A DNA stretch of 64,000 nucleotides from Urechis unicinctus. Lineage: Eukaryota > Annelida > Polychaeta > Xenopneusta > Urechidae. The stretch is from the NCBI GenBank assembly GCA_034190875.2, contig CM067356.1:68729970-68793969 (forward strand), written 5' to 3'. Each line of letters starts with the position of its first letter. The stretch's first letter is position 1. Of the stretch, positions 51,242-64,000 are shown piece by piece. The position numbers and the translations under genes were made by a program. A model generated the notes under the pieces. It was not told the DNA's origin and searched no databases. It saw only the letters and a program-made list of their open reading frames with translations.

Positions 51242-52659
51242 AACCTAATAGTTTTTCTAGTCAATTGAATCAAATCCTGTGAGGGTCACTTTCTATAAGC
51301 CAATCGGCTAACTTAGGTAGTAGTGCAATGCACTTTGGGCATATGTCGTATAAGGATTTAGACCATGAATGGCAAAACCACTGAATTAAATTATGTGGCG
51401 AATAGTTAAGTGCGAATCCATATGTTAGCAATCGTAAAGTGACCTTATAAACTGGACGCGTAAGCAACAACTAAGCCGCGTTCAATACCTTTCATTAGAT
51501 AAAACAATTAAAGCGCTGCTTTTGAAAACTGGCACTACCTTCATCAGGTGTAGCTTCATCTATCCCGATCACCGGCCCGTCGCAATCTGGATCTGCATAT
51601 ACCTTTTTACGCCTCTTCACTATAATATCGGAGCTTATCGTCGATTATAAGGGTTCAAGAGAGACATGCAACTCAGCTAACAGATAAAGTATATCTTAGT
51701 GATATGCAAACGACAATCTAATACCACAGACCAACACAAATGAATACTAATCGGAATATTCGAATATCTCAGGAGAGCGTCTGATTGCAGTGGAAGCTGG
51801 TGGGATTCATATTTACTCGGTGCTCTTAAAGTGTGTCTTTCAATATCTGTCTGACAGAACAGTTCGTTTTTCACAGCTTTGGCAATCCGGCCAGGCTCAA
51901 GCATTAACCGTGGTTTTGATGTCAATGTTTCCACGGCAATGGCTCTCCAGCAATAATCAGGTCAAACCAGCGTCCCACTACCGATGATTTGCTATTACAG
52001 TATCTTGAAATTTATTACCGGTTATTATCTTTTGTCAGCTTCCTAGAACATTGGTTCAAAAAGCGCTAGTCGAACAGGCAGGTTATATTTGGCGTCCGTT
52101 TGAAACCCTATGTATAAGACTGCCTGCAGAATACACAATGTATCTGTTTTATCAACCCGCCCCCCCCCCCCCCTCTCCTCCACTCCCTTAGAAAAACGTT
52201 TTCAAGATGAGATCATTGATATTTCTCTACGTAAAATGGAATACGCTGCTTATTAATAAGGCGCCACGCATAAATCATCGGCTTGTGTACTAAGCTTGTG
52301 GGGCATCAAATATAAATAGTCTAGCTTAAAAGGCATCCTGAGATGTTTCCGCCGCCGAGGCAACACTGCCTTGTTCGGAACCCTCTTATAAAAGGCTGGC
52401 ATTTATTGTATGAGACATACGCATTTATCTGCTCTGGCATCATATGCGTTCTTTGGCAAGCCATATCCTTCATTAACTGTCAGGGAAACTTGTCACTAGG
52501 TTAGGTCAACTACACAGATACAGTAGACGAGAACGCCTTAGTCAGCAATTGATTAGGTGCTGCCGAGACATTCAAGGTGTGTGACTTCGAAATCATCTAT
52601 GCACAACATTATAATGCCAAATGAGTGTTTATAATCAATCATGATATCTAACTCTAGAC
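51242..52659. other. No gene seen; C-run at 52158
   Basis: Contains a run of about 14 C at 52158-52172. Open frames at 51677-51987 overlap on both strands without support. Confidence 0.3.
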
Positions 52660-54800
52660 AAAAGTACATATGCAATAAAATATTGTTTAAAGAAATTAAT
52701 ACTATTACTTTTTATGATTAGATGTGTCATATCGATAATTCCGGTCGCTGGTACTTAGCCCCACCAGGATGATGGTCAGTTTGGTAGTGTCTGTTGTGTT
52801 CGTTAAAGCTGTATGATGAGGCAGAGACCAACAGTCACTTCAATGAATGGATGCGTTACCATAGCTCAACTGCTGTTTTTACTTCTTCGTCCGCAACCGA
52901 GTTGAGCATAACACTCACACTCCCAGAGTAAAAAGTGCACTTGTTAGCGTTGGGAGCGCATGCCCAGAGGAAATTAGCTGCGCATTTACACTAACAGCTC
53001 ACCATGGCGCTTTTCCTTAGCACTAGGGTAAGGTTGTTTTTACCTTAGGGGGCGAAGATGACGATATTATATTATTGTAGCATTAACATGGCGGCCGCGT
53101 ATCTCTGTAACCTTGTCGTACCTGACACGCTCCTTCACCAGATATCATGCTAGAGGTATATGAATGAATGTCGTTGTCAAACAATATGAACCTATGGGAT
53201 TTAAGCTTGAGAAAGTAGTCTCAAAACGCGTTTTCATATAGTGTAATTGTTAAGAGGATATGTATAATAATGTTTAGATAATGCTGCCACAAATCAGTGC
53301 TAAGGTTTCGCCACTTTGCCCTACCATTTGCTCTTGCTTATATCTAGAGGTACATTTTCATTCTTAACTTGCATGTGTGATGATTATCACAATAAAGCTC
53401 GATTTATTGATATCACCGATATTGTGTATTGTTTTTTTTGTATGTGTTTATTTAGCGTAAATTGTTGGTGTGCATGATTTTAATTTGACCCACAAACTGT
53501 AAGGAATTTTGTCATATATTGACATATATGTGCTGAACGAAACTTTAGTTATTTATTTCTATTGATGGAAGATCATCTGACGGTGAGTTATGTGCCTTGT
53601 TCTGCTTTACGAACAGACCGCGCATTACTGCTAAAGATAATATGCGCACTGGTAAATGGGAGACTCTTGCGCTAGTACGGGATCGCTCTAAGAGACAGAG
53701 ACGCTGGTCATTTTCATACTTTGTTCTTTATATAGATAAGGGCTAGGCGCTCGTAAGGGCTTGGCGCTAAGCATCTGCAAATCAGCCATGGTTCACCTTC
53801 AGTGGATTAATCTGGAACAGTTGCTACAAGACATTTGTATATACGAAGATATATTTTGTCTGTCTAATACTGGCAAAAAAAATAAAGTTGAGAATAGAAT
53901 AATAGAAGCTAAGTGCATCCTAAACTCGACATTTAAGTGGGATATGTTTCCTGGAAACTACGGAAAAGAAATCGCTTTTCTCATGTTGTATTGCGCTCGA
54001 CCAATTTACGTGTATAACATTTTGATTCAAGACTGTAGGTAATTACGGCGTTCTCAACTGGGACACACAGGTTTTTTTGTAGTTCTGATTGCTTCCTACT
54101 ACCATCCATGGAGCTGTGATTACATTGACTTTTGATGATTACTAACGTATACAGGAACGTTACAGCCGGCGACTGGCAAAATGTAGAAGTATAGACAGCA
54201 ATTTTCATGTCAAGAATTGCAATGGTCTCACTTGCAACAGGACCTAAATGTACATAGTCAGATCTCCAAGTGACATCTACGTTATTACAAATAAATGGAT
54301 TGATGTGTACATTATTGCGTTAATCACTATAATTATTTATACAACTTGATTCGAGTATTCGATTAATTATATGATACAAGACAGTAACGTGAATCTAAAG
54401 GGATGCTGCTATAACATTTGGTAATGTATCTGATAGATTAAACTGAGCAATGCACGAAACTAACACAGTGTTCTATTCTGTTGTGTTATACACTAACCCC
54501 AACGACTAAGAAAGCTAAAAGACGATAGGAAACATAACAAGTGTATTGTCAGCAGGAGATGTAACCTTTGAGTATTTTTACTCCCTCTTTGATATCTACC
54601 TATGTAGCAACTTGAATCAAATATAGCAATTTGGTCATGTATGGGTTGAAGCTTATAAGCTGCTGAACCTCGTTTGAAGGGAGCTCTAACCAGAATAGAT
54701 ACAATCTACTCTCAATCAAAGCAATGTCAGACGAGGATCAGTCAAATTAACGCCACCGAAGTACCAGTGGTAACATTTTGTATCAGTATTGTCACCAAAT
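52660..54800. repeat. Duplicated block, copy C
   Basis: Matches copy A (52660-52790, 53210-53800, 53880-54360) and copy B (54410-54790) in the same orientation. Copy C joins the A-like and B-like parts directly. Confidence 0.7.
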
Positions 54801-55260
54801 TTGAAAAGAGAGTGACTTGATATAAACTAGTCAACTAGTCATGCAAAGACAATTTGCTATAATTTACTGCTTATATCAGTCGCTTGTAGCCTTTATATGA
54901 TTTGTAAAGCATTGTATATCATGAACTAAGCTATGTCTACTCCCTTGGAATTGGATAAGAACTTCACATTCCCATCGAAGCACTACGTCTAGCTCCCCAA
55001 GTCCAGCAAGGCGGCTCTCAGATATGTAAGAATCTTCAGAATGACCATCAGAATAACTTCATACCAGATCATTCGAATACTCGTTATATATTGAAATTTT
55101 GCTGCAAAACATATTCAGGCAAAATGTCACCTTTACTCTTGTGTCCGACGGATAATACCATGGGTCCAGTGCTGGTTAAAACAGGACCAAATGAATAGTA
55201 ACTCTTAATCTGATACAAATTATTATATAATTTCTCCATCTCTGTCTCTTATGTGATGAG
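54801..55260. repeat. Duplicated block, inverse of 29600-30090
   Basis: See partner; anchors include ccatgggtccagtgctggtt at 55160. Confidence 0.6.
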
Positions 55261-55919
55261 ACGCGGATAGACTATTATGAACGAGCAGCGTTGGTACATA
55301 TACCCAGGAAGGCTACGGACGGTGCCTAGTGGTAATTAGCCATGTAGTAGATAAGAACCCACAACTTCCCAATAGAATCTAATAGTATGGGGATTGATGC
55401 GTGGATAGGTATTGTTGAATTCAGGGCCACGTCGTAGGTAGCGTAATTTATAACAGCATTATGTTTTTAGAACAATTGAAAACAAGTTCTTTTTCGGGAG
55501 GACGCATTCTACTGAATTTTACTGCTGCCTCGATTTACTGCAAATAAGGGGAGTGTGGAGTATCATATTGTTGTGCCAGTATTATTGTTCTAACATTTTC
55601 CCAAGAGCTTCATAGCAATTTCGACTGAAATATTTAATAGCACTGGCAAATGACTTGGTATCAATGATGGAACAACAAACTGGGGTTTATCTTACACCCA
55701 ATTAACCGGAGCACAATCTCATTAAAGATTTTGTGATAAGCGTCATAGGCACACACGCTTCGAATGGTACCCAAAACTATTAGGTTGCATCATTGTTTAT
55801 TGGACGGTTTGTACAAATATGACATCAAACTATTGGCGTTGTTTATGAGATACTTACAGCATCGATAAATAAGAGCATATGATTCTTTGCTTCTGATTAG
55901 CATTTCTCTATTTACACTA
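55261..55919. other. No feature seen
   Basis: AT-rich spacer. Confidence 0.3.
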
Positions 55920-57770
55920 GAAACAACATTTCGTACTGTGTGCTTAATCAACAACAGCTCGTACCCTTTACAAGTAACATGAGATTCCTGACGTTATTAA
56001 GAATGCAGGCATTTGGTTTGCCGACCAATGAGCGATGCGCAAGAATAATAACCCATGACATGGTCGTTGTCACATGAAGGTGCAACAATCAACTCCAAAC
56101 ACCGTCTAAGCGTGTCATTACTGCAGCATGCATTGAACGGCGAAGATTGTAATTCAATGAACAATTGTTATTCATGGTGTTTACATTGATACTTTTTCAA
56201 TGCATAATCATTTGGAACCTGAGACCATTTCTTAGAACATTAAACCATTTCTTTAGAAAGCCAACCTTCAAATGTTTGATGGCAGTATTTAGCTTGTGAT
56301 CTGCACTTTGGCTGTATAAAACCACAACCCCGAGCAAATACCGGAAGCAAGGGCGCAACTGCAGAATTTGAAGCAATATATTGTGGCATATACTCAATAT
56401 TAAGGTTATCTGATGAATGCAGTAATATACATTTAATCCGTGGCCAGGGTAATCGATGAGGTTATTGCTCTCTCGTCCTAAGTAACTTCGGGGTTTTTTT
56501 CAGGGTACCCGGTGTAACGGAATAAGACATATTGCGAATACAGGCTTTTCCTTATTATTTTCTGGCACGCCCATGGGGAATTACTGGTGTACGTTGCTTT
56601 CGTTTGTCAATTTAGTATTTCGTGGGCGTCTCGTGGTGTCGTCGGTCTTGGCTGAGTTTACATGTATATGTGTAAGCGGGGCCTCGGTATTTATACGCAA
56701 ATGGATGTAAGCATTATTAGCACCTTTAGAGTGGAGCGTATTGGAACATGTTGGCATTTTCCCATATTTATGGATTGGATTTTGCAAATAAAATCTGTTG
56801 ACGAGCGCTATTGATTGCACTGGGACATATGGACATGATGTGATAATTTGGAATAAAGGCCACCTACGTGCGGGTCTAAATGAGGTCAATTTTTTTGGCT
56901 ACAGTTTTTGAACAAAGAATTGCGGCGCGGCTTGGGTCGGAGTGCTTTTATGAGCGTGGGTGCGAGCAGATTGTGAGTGCACGTGTGTGGGCACGTTTGC
57001 GTGTGTGTGTATGTGTTTGTGGGGGGGGGGAAAGATTCATCAACCAACCATTCCTTTACCATAGTGTATAATATTTACCTTGTGCACCAAGAAATACATT
57101 TTCGGAATAAAACATATATACTTATTGGCTGTCTCTGGCGGCCTGGTAACAATAGAAACAGAAATATACAAACACCATCCGTTGACATATCAGTGCATAA
57201 AATCTTCGCATGCTAATTGACTCATTTATGTGACCTAAAGTCAGTACCGCTCCCGGAGCATACTGGTCGACGTGATTTATGTATGCAACATCCACCCTGC
57301 CTCTAAGATATTAAACACTAATTTTGGCTACATATGTATCGCAAGATCAGTCTTTTGGTAACAAAAGCTTCATAAATATTTGTTGTAATAGCGTTGCCGG
57401 ACGTTATTGATCTTTACAATTATACTCTGATAAAGGCCTTTGTTGTTTCGTAGCGGAACAACGTCGAGTGTCACTATTCCTTATTCATCCGTACACTTGG
57501 GTAGCATATCATTTAAAAAGACGGGAAATAAAGCAATGGATATCGCACGCTGCTACTGAGTACTGGTTTGTATTCCCTAAATGACACTTGTTATTCACTT
57601 TGCATATTTCTAATCACTCGGTAAAACTGAAGTTGTAGCACATATTTCTGATCATGCGTTGACAAACAGCATCCGTACTATATGCTGATATTGTTGTTCC
57701 AGCCAGATTATACAGCATTCGTTACTTCACACACAACGACATATTATGGTTGCAAGTACATCTTCTGCGA
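55920..57770. repeat. Duplicated block, copy L3 (with unique insert)
   Basis: 55920-56050 is the inverse of 38670-38810. 57080-57500 matches L1 (inverse) and L2 (direct). 57640-57770 matches 40610-40740. The interval 56060-57070 has no partner here; it includes a G-run and GT-rich stretch at 56985-57030. Confidence 0.65.
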
Positions 57771-57771
57771 T

Positions 57772-57781
57772 AATATATATA

Positions 57782-57856
<75 letters not shown>

Positions 57857-57894
57857 TATAGAGAGATAGATATATATATATAGAATATCTATAG

Positions 57895-57936
<42 letters not shown>

Positions 57937-58160
57937 GATAGATAGATACATAGAGAGATATATATATAATGTCTCTGTATAGATCTATATATAACTATAT
58001 ATATGTCTATTTATCCATATATATATACATATCTATATGCACATATATATGCATATATATATTTATATATATATGTATAGAATATATATATATAACGTAT
58101 ATACGTATAAATCTATATATGTATATATATATATATATGTATATAATTTACCTACTACAC

Positions 58161-58191
<31 letters not shown>

Positions 58192-58206
58192 TCTATTATA
58201 TATATC

Positions 58207-58239
<33 letters not shown>

Positions 58240-58303
58240 CTCTATATCTATCTATCTCTATATATATCTCTCTCTATATCTCTATATATATATATATACG
58301 TTA
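57772..58303. repeat. (AT)n microsatellite, long and interrupted
   Basis: TA runs with gata, tcta, tatg and tacg variants, about 530 bp. Confidence 0.97.
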
Positions 58304-58329
58304 ATATATATTCTTTCTCTATAACTTTA

Positions 58330-58562
58330 TTCTGTTTCACAGGAATATGCATACGTAATGAATGGTGCGCTGCTAACACTCCATTGAAGATAACGCTGGT
58401 AAGCACGTTGTGCATATGCTTAGTGTTTGCGGCAACATAAGAAGCCCTTACAACAATCCTAATGCGACGAGATACAGACGGAGAATATAAAACACATTTG
58501 ACGTCTCCGATAGTAAAATTCATTTCTGCGGACTGAGAGTCCTTCCCATCACCATATTCCAA
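58330..58562 (-). other. Open frame conserved with 23587-23770
   Basis: The minus frame reads NFTIGDVKCVLYSPSVSRR, continues [16 protein letters not shown] and ends near GVLAAHHS. The plus-strand copy at 23587 keeps FTIGDIKC, then breaks. Could be an old coding piece carried by the duplicated block. No family recognised. Confidence 0.25.
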
Positions 58563-60399
58563 AGCAGTGCAACGCTTATATATTAGTATGATGAGAATAT
58601 GCTATACTTAACAGGCTCTATTGTAAGAAAAACTATGATTACATGCAAGTTATAATTTCCTAGTCAATTACAAAATTAAATGCAGGTCTAGCCTCTTTGA
58701 CGTAATTACTTGCAAAAAATGTTCAGTCCGCATTGCTGTTTGTGTTGATTGCTCTCTTATGATGCACATGTAAGATTTGGTATACATTAACAGCCCAAAA
58801 CAAAGGAACGTTTAGCAACAAATATACAAGCAAGAGAACAATCCACAAATCGACGCGCTGCAGTGACAAGGGACCAGGAGGATGGGTTATGCTCTCCCGT
58901 CATCCCACGAGAACATTTAATGGCGAATGGGGCCGGTGACAATTTTGTATTCACTGCCGCTACACGAGATCCTTTAGTCTCTGCCTCAAATGATACTATG
59001 ATGTAAGAACATAAGACTGAATACAGTGATGCTAATATTAACTACAATCCACCGGCACATATTGTGGTGCATAAGTCATGTATTGTTATTAATTTGTGGG
59101 TAAATGTAGAGCTAGATATAATCTATTTTAACCCTTGAATGCGGTTATGAATGATCTTGCTACTCTGTTTGTAACGCGTAAATTACAGAAATATACAGTG
59201 ATTGGGGTATTACCTGGATTACTCTTCAGGCTTCGTATATGTTGCGGTGAGATTAAATGTTAAGTGTAATAAAGAGTATTTTGCCGCAGGAACATTATCG
59301 GAATATATTTTGGCCGTATGCGAATAACTGGCTAAAACGATTGCCAATCCTTATCCATCAGGGTAACACCGATACAACTTGATCAATAAACAAATCGTAT
59401 GTTGGCCTTATTATACAGAGGTGACATTCATATAAGCCCCGTTATATAGAGCTTCAGACATCAAACGCCACAATGATATAAACCCTTTCCGCTTCTTTGC
59501 TGATTAACAACTTTTAAATATCTACATTCCCTTCTCCAGAATAGACAGCGAAGGTAATTGCTGTCAGGATTAATTGTTTTCTATTGTATCTGATCCACTG
59601 GGGCTTTTATGGATGCAGAGGTTTATCACCGATTTCATACACATATTCAATGTGTTTCAATAAGTATACACACAAAACCTCAATATAACGAATTCCAATC
59701 AACCATACAACAAATAAGCTCCTTATTCCGGATACTTCTTTATCCATTGTTTCTCATTGCATAATTGTTCCTTAACAAGCATCAGAGGTGTCGTGTAAGC
59801 GATGCATATGTTTTCCATATGTATACTGTATATAAATAGACGTTCGGGTATTGATTGCAGCATTATATTTTGTGATTGACAGGCTGCTTATTCTTCTAAG
59901 TATAATTATCCTATATACTATTATTTTGTTGCATCAGTGATGCAACACATAGAGGCATGTCCAGCAAACCTACCCCGAATCCTGTGCTTGATAAAAGATA
60001 AAGATAATACAATGTATCTTTTAGGACTTTTGTGGACCGCCGTTGTGTGTGCCTTCATAAGACACTTATCGGTCTGTTGGTCCCGAAGGCATCAATCAGA
60101 AATAATTAAGGTGATATTACGGTTTAGCCAATTGGGAAGATACTGTACACGAGACAAGAAACAAAACAATCGATGTCACATGCTTCAATAGAGTGCTGGT
60201 TTCTTTATCTTAACTCAATACTCAAACGGATGTAATGTAATTCTCATATTTCTATTCAATCAGTACTGAAGATGTCCCTGACAGGGTTACCGGGTCTAAC
60301 GGTCCGAGGCGTGTCATATGACAGGAGCTGGACAATCAATTATTACTGGAACCTGACCTGTGTGCGTCGCTTAGGCGTGATGACTGGTTGCCACGTTCA
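58563..60399. other. No feature seen
   Basis: AT-rich. An 84-codon frame at 59937-60191 has no support. Confidence 0.3.
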
Positions 60400-60555
60400 T
60401 GGTGAAAAAAACAGCATCATGCGCTGACAAACAACTTCTATGTTTTAGGTTAAATATATTTTAGCAACAACAAAAGTATAGCATTTGTAACTTCACATAA
60501 AATGACAGATTTTGGAGTAAAAGATACATCTTCAGCGAGAATCCCAGACATGCGA
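60400..60555. repeat. Short third copy of the 40620 / 57650 segment
   Basis: agcatcatgcgctgacaaac and catcttcagcgagaat match 40619-40740 and 57650-57770, but no AT tract follows here. Confidence 0.65.
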
Positions 60556-61899
60556 GGATGCAAATAGTAACATCATATTATTGTTGTTCTGGTTTGGCGA
60601 TCTGTCTGTACACATATATGTTTTTACTAGAATATGTTTTTATCAAAATATGTGCAAGCAGTCATGCACCGAGACATTTTATTTCACAAGTATTGTGCAA
60701 AGAACATGATACGTGTTCATGATATTGCCTAGAGGATGAGATCAATGGTTTGCTACATGACGATCTATAAATAACACTATACTGCTAACAAGTCAAGCTC
60801 CTCGCGACAACTCATAAAACGTTACAACATGAAACGATACATCACCTCTTTGAATAGACTCGAATAAAAGGACTCGCATTGCATCATAATACAGTGATTT
60901 ACGTGAAGACTCGCACAACAAAACAAATGACACGGCTCAGTGAAACTATTGCGTCGTTGATAAGTTGTATTCCATAAGGCTGTTTTGCATTTATCAATTA
61001 GGTTAAAGATACTTCTAGTCCAACGGTTTATCATAAGTTCCGTTCAGAGCCATAGCCTGAGAAAGTCATCTACCAAACGGCTGCTTGTTAAACCTACCGT
61101 GAAAACATATTATTCTGGTCTTTTTACTCAGGGATTGTGAGTACCAAAATATTTAGCTGTCAAAATTTAATTACGGAGATCCCATCATTACGAAACAAAT
61201 ACTAACATTTTAACGTATATATAAATAAACGCTTATATATGCATAATTGGTCGCGTAAAGCTTCCATACCGCATCGATATACTGTCAAATGAAAGAGCAT
61301 CTAGGATGGTTAAGAGATGCACAGGCTCAATTGAGGAGCTTTACATGCAGGCAGGTCATACAGCGCGGACTCTGCTGCTCCGCAGAATTGTAGCCTCGAG
61401 ATAAACGTGCATTCTGTAGAGATCGATACACAAAGCATACTTGTAGCTCCTATATTTGTAACATTGTCTTGTAAAAGGAAAGATCTCCATCATTTTTTGG
61501 ACGAGCATGTGCTTAAAATTGCATGAATATTTATCCAGACAGATGCATAACATATCAACAGTGTTTTACTGTTCCGTACGCCAGTGTGAAATGAGTGATG
61601 TCAGCACTAAATATTTATTGCCAGAACAATGAAGCATATGAATCGGGAAATAACTATGTTCATACGCTGTATTATCTACAAACGTGTGAACAAGAAAAGT
61701 TGCACATAAGTCAGATGCACAGACCTAATATTGCTCAACAGAGCAAATGTTCAGTTACGTCTTGTGTTGTCTCCAAGCGACATGATGTAGTTACTACTGG
61801 GAAGCCGCAACCGGCACGGATGCAATAACAAGCAGCAAAACTATATTGCATCTACTAATGTTACTGTTGGCTGAAGAAAATGACTCTCAATGACTGAAC
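60556..61899. other. No feature seen
   Basis: AT-rich; short frames on both strands only. Confidence 0.3.
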
Positions 61900-63540
61900 G
61901 GCTCTCTTTTTTGTTTGCAGCATTTATTCAAGTATGTTCATATATCAGATAGCACGGTAATATAGCTCCACTGATTATATTTGCTTTTGCTCAACACGCT
62001 TAACCCAACTTGTGGGGTTATCGTGAGATTTGACCAAAAGAATAGCGGTACATGGACAGTACATCATTTCAACAATAGAGCTGCTAGTGCTAGTTAAGCC
62101 TTTGAATATAGCGGTCACACATTTTGCTTCAGAAAGCGCTCGCATATTGCAAACTTTCTATGCATGTTCGGATACAACATAATGTTCCGATAATGCCGCT
62201 GTAATTTTACCGTTATAGCCATGAACGCAATTGTTAATCCATGTATGACTGCTCCAATAAACTGCAACAGAAAGCGTTAATCATGCGCTAAATAAGATTT
62301 AGTTTTAAGGATTAAAAATACAACGCACAATACATCATTGGGTAACGGAGTTAATGCATGCGACAATAATTAAATGTTAGTAGATAATTCCGTACACTGC
62401 TGGTCGCCTCACTTTGGCGAAACCATTGAAGGACTGCAGCTTTATAAATTGACATGGTTTATGCTCAGTTACAAACAAAGGCACCAACATCAAAGCAACG
62501 AAAATGTGAATCGTTGGGCTTAACAGTTGATATAGTGTGTACTTGAACTACATGCTGTATCTTGTTGATCCCTCTGAAAGGCATTAAGCCGTCAGCTAAC
62601 GGGAATTGTTCGAACGATTCCGTCGTATTACTTATTCTCGAACGAACATATTGACCTTGACCAGGGCGATTCGAGGGAAGTTATTGTAACTAACCGCAGA
62701 CTTTCGATCCGTACATTGATGCAATATATGAGCCTGTGTTAACGCATGGCTTTCGAATTTGCTCGGATGAGTAAAGACCAATTTGTAATGTCAGTGTGTA
62801 CCGACAAAACAGACAAACTTACCTAGAAAATTGTTTCAAGCGTAGCAATGTTGACTTTTATGTTGTAATCAAAATATTGCATTGATCATGATACATAACA
62901 CCTTTATTAACGTTGCCATATTCGTATCAATGTTTTCGACATGGTTGCTCTTATATATCTTAATGGTCATCGCATATTGCATAGCTTCTCTTAAATTTAC
63001 AATTATGCTAGCCAGCTCATTGGATTATGACGGATATGATAAGTTCAAGGGGCACCAGGGTACATTATATTGATGAATATAATAATGTTTTTCAGTATAT
63101 TACCAATGACATAACAATGAGCAGGTACCCGAATCGTGCAGTGTTGTATTGCAGATTGTGCATATAACCATTGTGTAGGCTAGCATTTGCATCGTTCACA
63201 CACGCACAGTTAGCTCCGTGACTACAAGTCATCTACTCTGTTGTAAGAAGACAGCTTTCTCCTCTTTGGGGTCCTGGGCTTTTGTCGGTATCATAACACT
63301 GGGTTGCGTTACATTTAAGGATATCGCATGTTTCGCTTTGACCCAACATATATTTGAAAAAGTTGTTTATGTTACATTACTGCCCACAGGGTACAGTAGT
63401 GTTTAGTGTTTAACAATGCACAGTCTGAAGCCTACTGAAGCACGTCACCGATTAATTATAGGAACTTATTGACAATGAATTGATGCCTTTGATGGCAACA
63501 AAGAGAAGAGTACCACCAGGCGTAATCATATTATCATCCC
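61900..63540. repeat. Duplicated block, full-length partner of 41190-42450 and 46841-47130
   Basis: Same orientation as both partners. Contains gatcatgatacataacacct (62884), shared with 41906, and tattaccaatgacata (63098), shared with 42054. Confidence 0.75.
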
Positions 63541-63759
63541 GTGAATAATATTTTGTGGTCTCATTTGGGTCATCATCTTTGCTCGAGTATGCGAAACAGC
63601 CGCTGGTGTGCATTAATATTATATGCTAACCACCAGATTACAAGATATCATTGTACACAGCTGACAAGCAAAAATATCGTAAAGGTCCGGGACCTGAAGC
63701 ATAACATTCCGAAGTGTTCCAGTCGAATATATGGAGTCCACCAGATTTTTTGCAGGGGT

Positions 63760-63940
63760 ACATTTATCGCGATAAGTTAATCGATCGCTGTATGTCTTGA
63801 GACCGTAACCTGTAGTCGGATCTATGTGTCACACTTACGGGCGTAAAGCCACTCAATCGTTGTTAATCACGAACGGTTACGAGTAAATTTATCGCAATAA
63901 GTTAATCGATCGCTGTAAGTATGTCTTGAGACGTTTGGCA
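63760..63940. repeat. Short direct repeat at window end
   Basis: The stretch ataagttaatcgatcgctgt, with tgtcttgagac following, occurs at about 63772 and again about 123 bases on. Confidence 0.8.
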
Positions 63941-64000
63941 CCCTATGCCAGGCTTCCAAGCCATAAACATAGATAGAGACATATGCCACCCCTTTTCCCG

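Overview
The window is intron-rich, AT-rich eukaryotic nuclear DNA. It has long (AT)n microsatellites, minisatellites, spliced exons with GT-AG borders, a Polinton/Maverick remnant and a decayed Ty3/gypsy element of the K02A2.6-like kind. This fits an aquatic invertebrate, most likely a lophotrochozoan such as a bivalve mollusc. That assignment is an inference from repeat content and gene style, not from a marker gene.

The one convincing host gene lies on the minus strand from 16657 down to 8040. I could assemble 11 exons with consistent phases. They encode a signal peptide, a complete CAP (CRISP/antigen-5/PR-1) domain carrying both family signatures, a short Cys-rich linker, plexin/MET-type IPT/TIG repeats with an RRKR convertase-like site, one transmembrane helix and a short tail. 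A membrane-anchored CAP-IPT protein is an unusual architecture. The only defect seen is a one-base frame discrepancy inside exon 1.

Bases 1-5532 are a diverged inverted copy of about 7181-16160, so the left 16 kb is a large imperfect palindrome. Its left arm carries a pseudogene of the same gene, with stops, frameshifts and two deletions. A GT-rich minisatellite lies in intron 1 of the right arm and recurs in the opposite orientation at the left end. A CCCGTAGCCA-type MITE sits in intron 8. A short antisense reading frame is kept open in both arms.

From 17.0 to 20.1 kb, on the minus strand, are broken Polinton-type pieces: a polymerase B C-terminus, a hydrophobic accessory protein and a possible structural protein. 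They are followed by 44-bp and 65-bp minisatellites.

From 23.5 kb to the end I found no convincing host gene. Much of it is a mosaic of anciently duplicated blocks, direct and inverted, broken by (AT)n tracts. The main sets are 23.6-25.7 / 38.7-40.7 / 55.9-58.6 kb; 31.7-34.2 / 36.2-38.6 / 52.7-54.8 kb; and 41.2-42.5 / 46.8-47.1 / 61.9-63.5 kb. A 5'-truncated gypsy element with its 3' LTR occupies 47661-50838. One well-bordered orphan exon candidate lies at 45623-45868.
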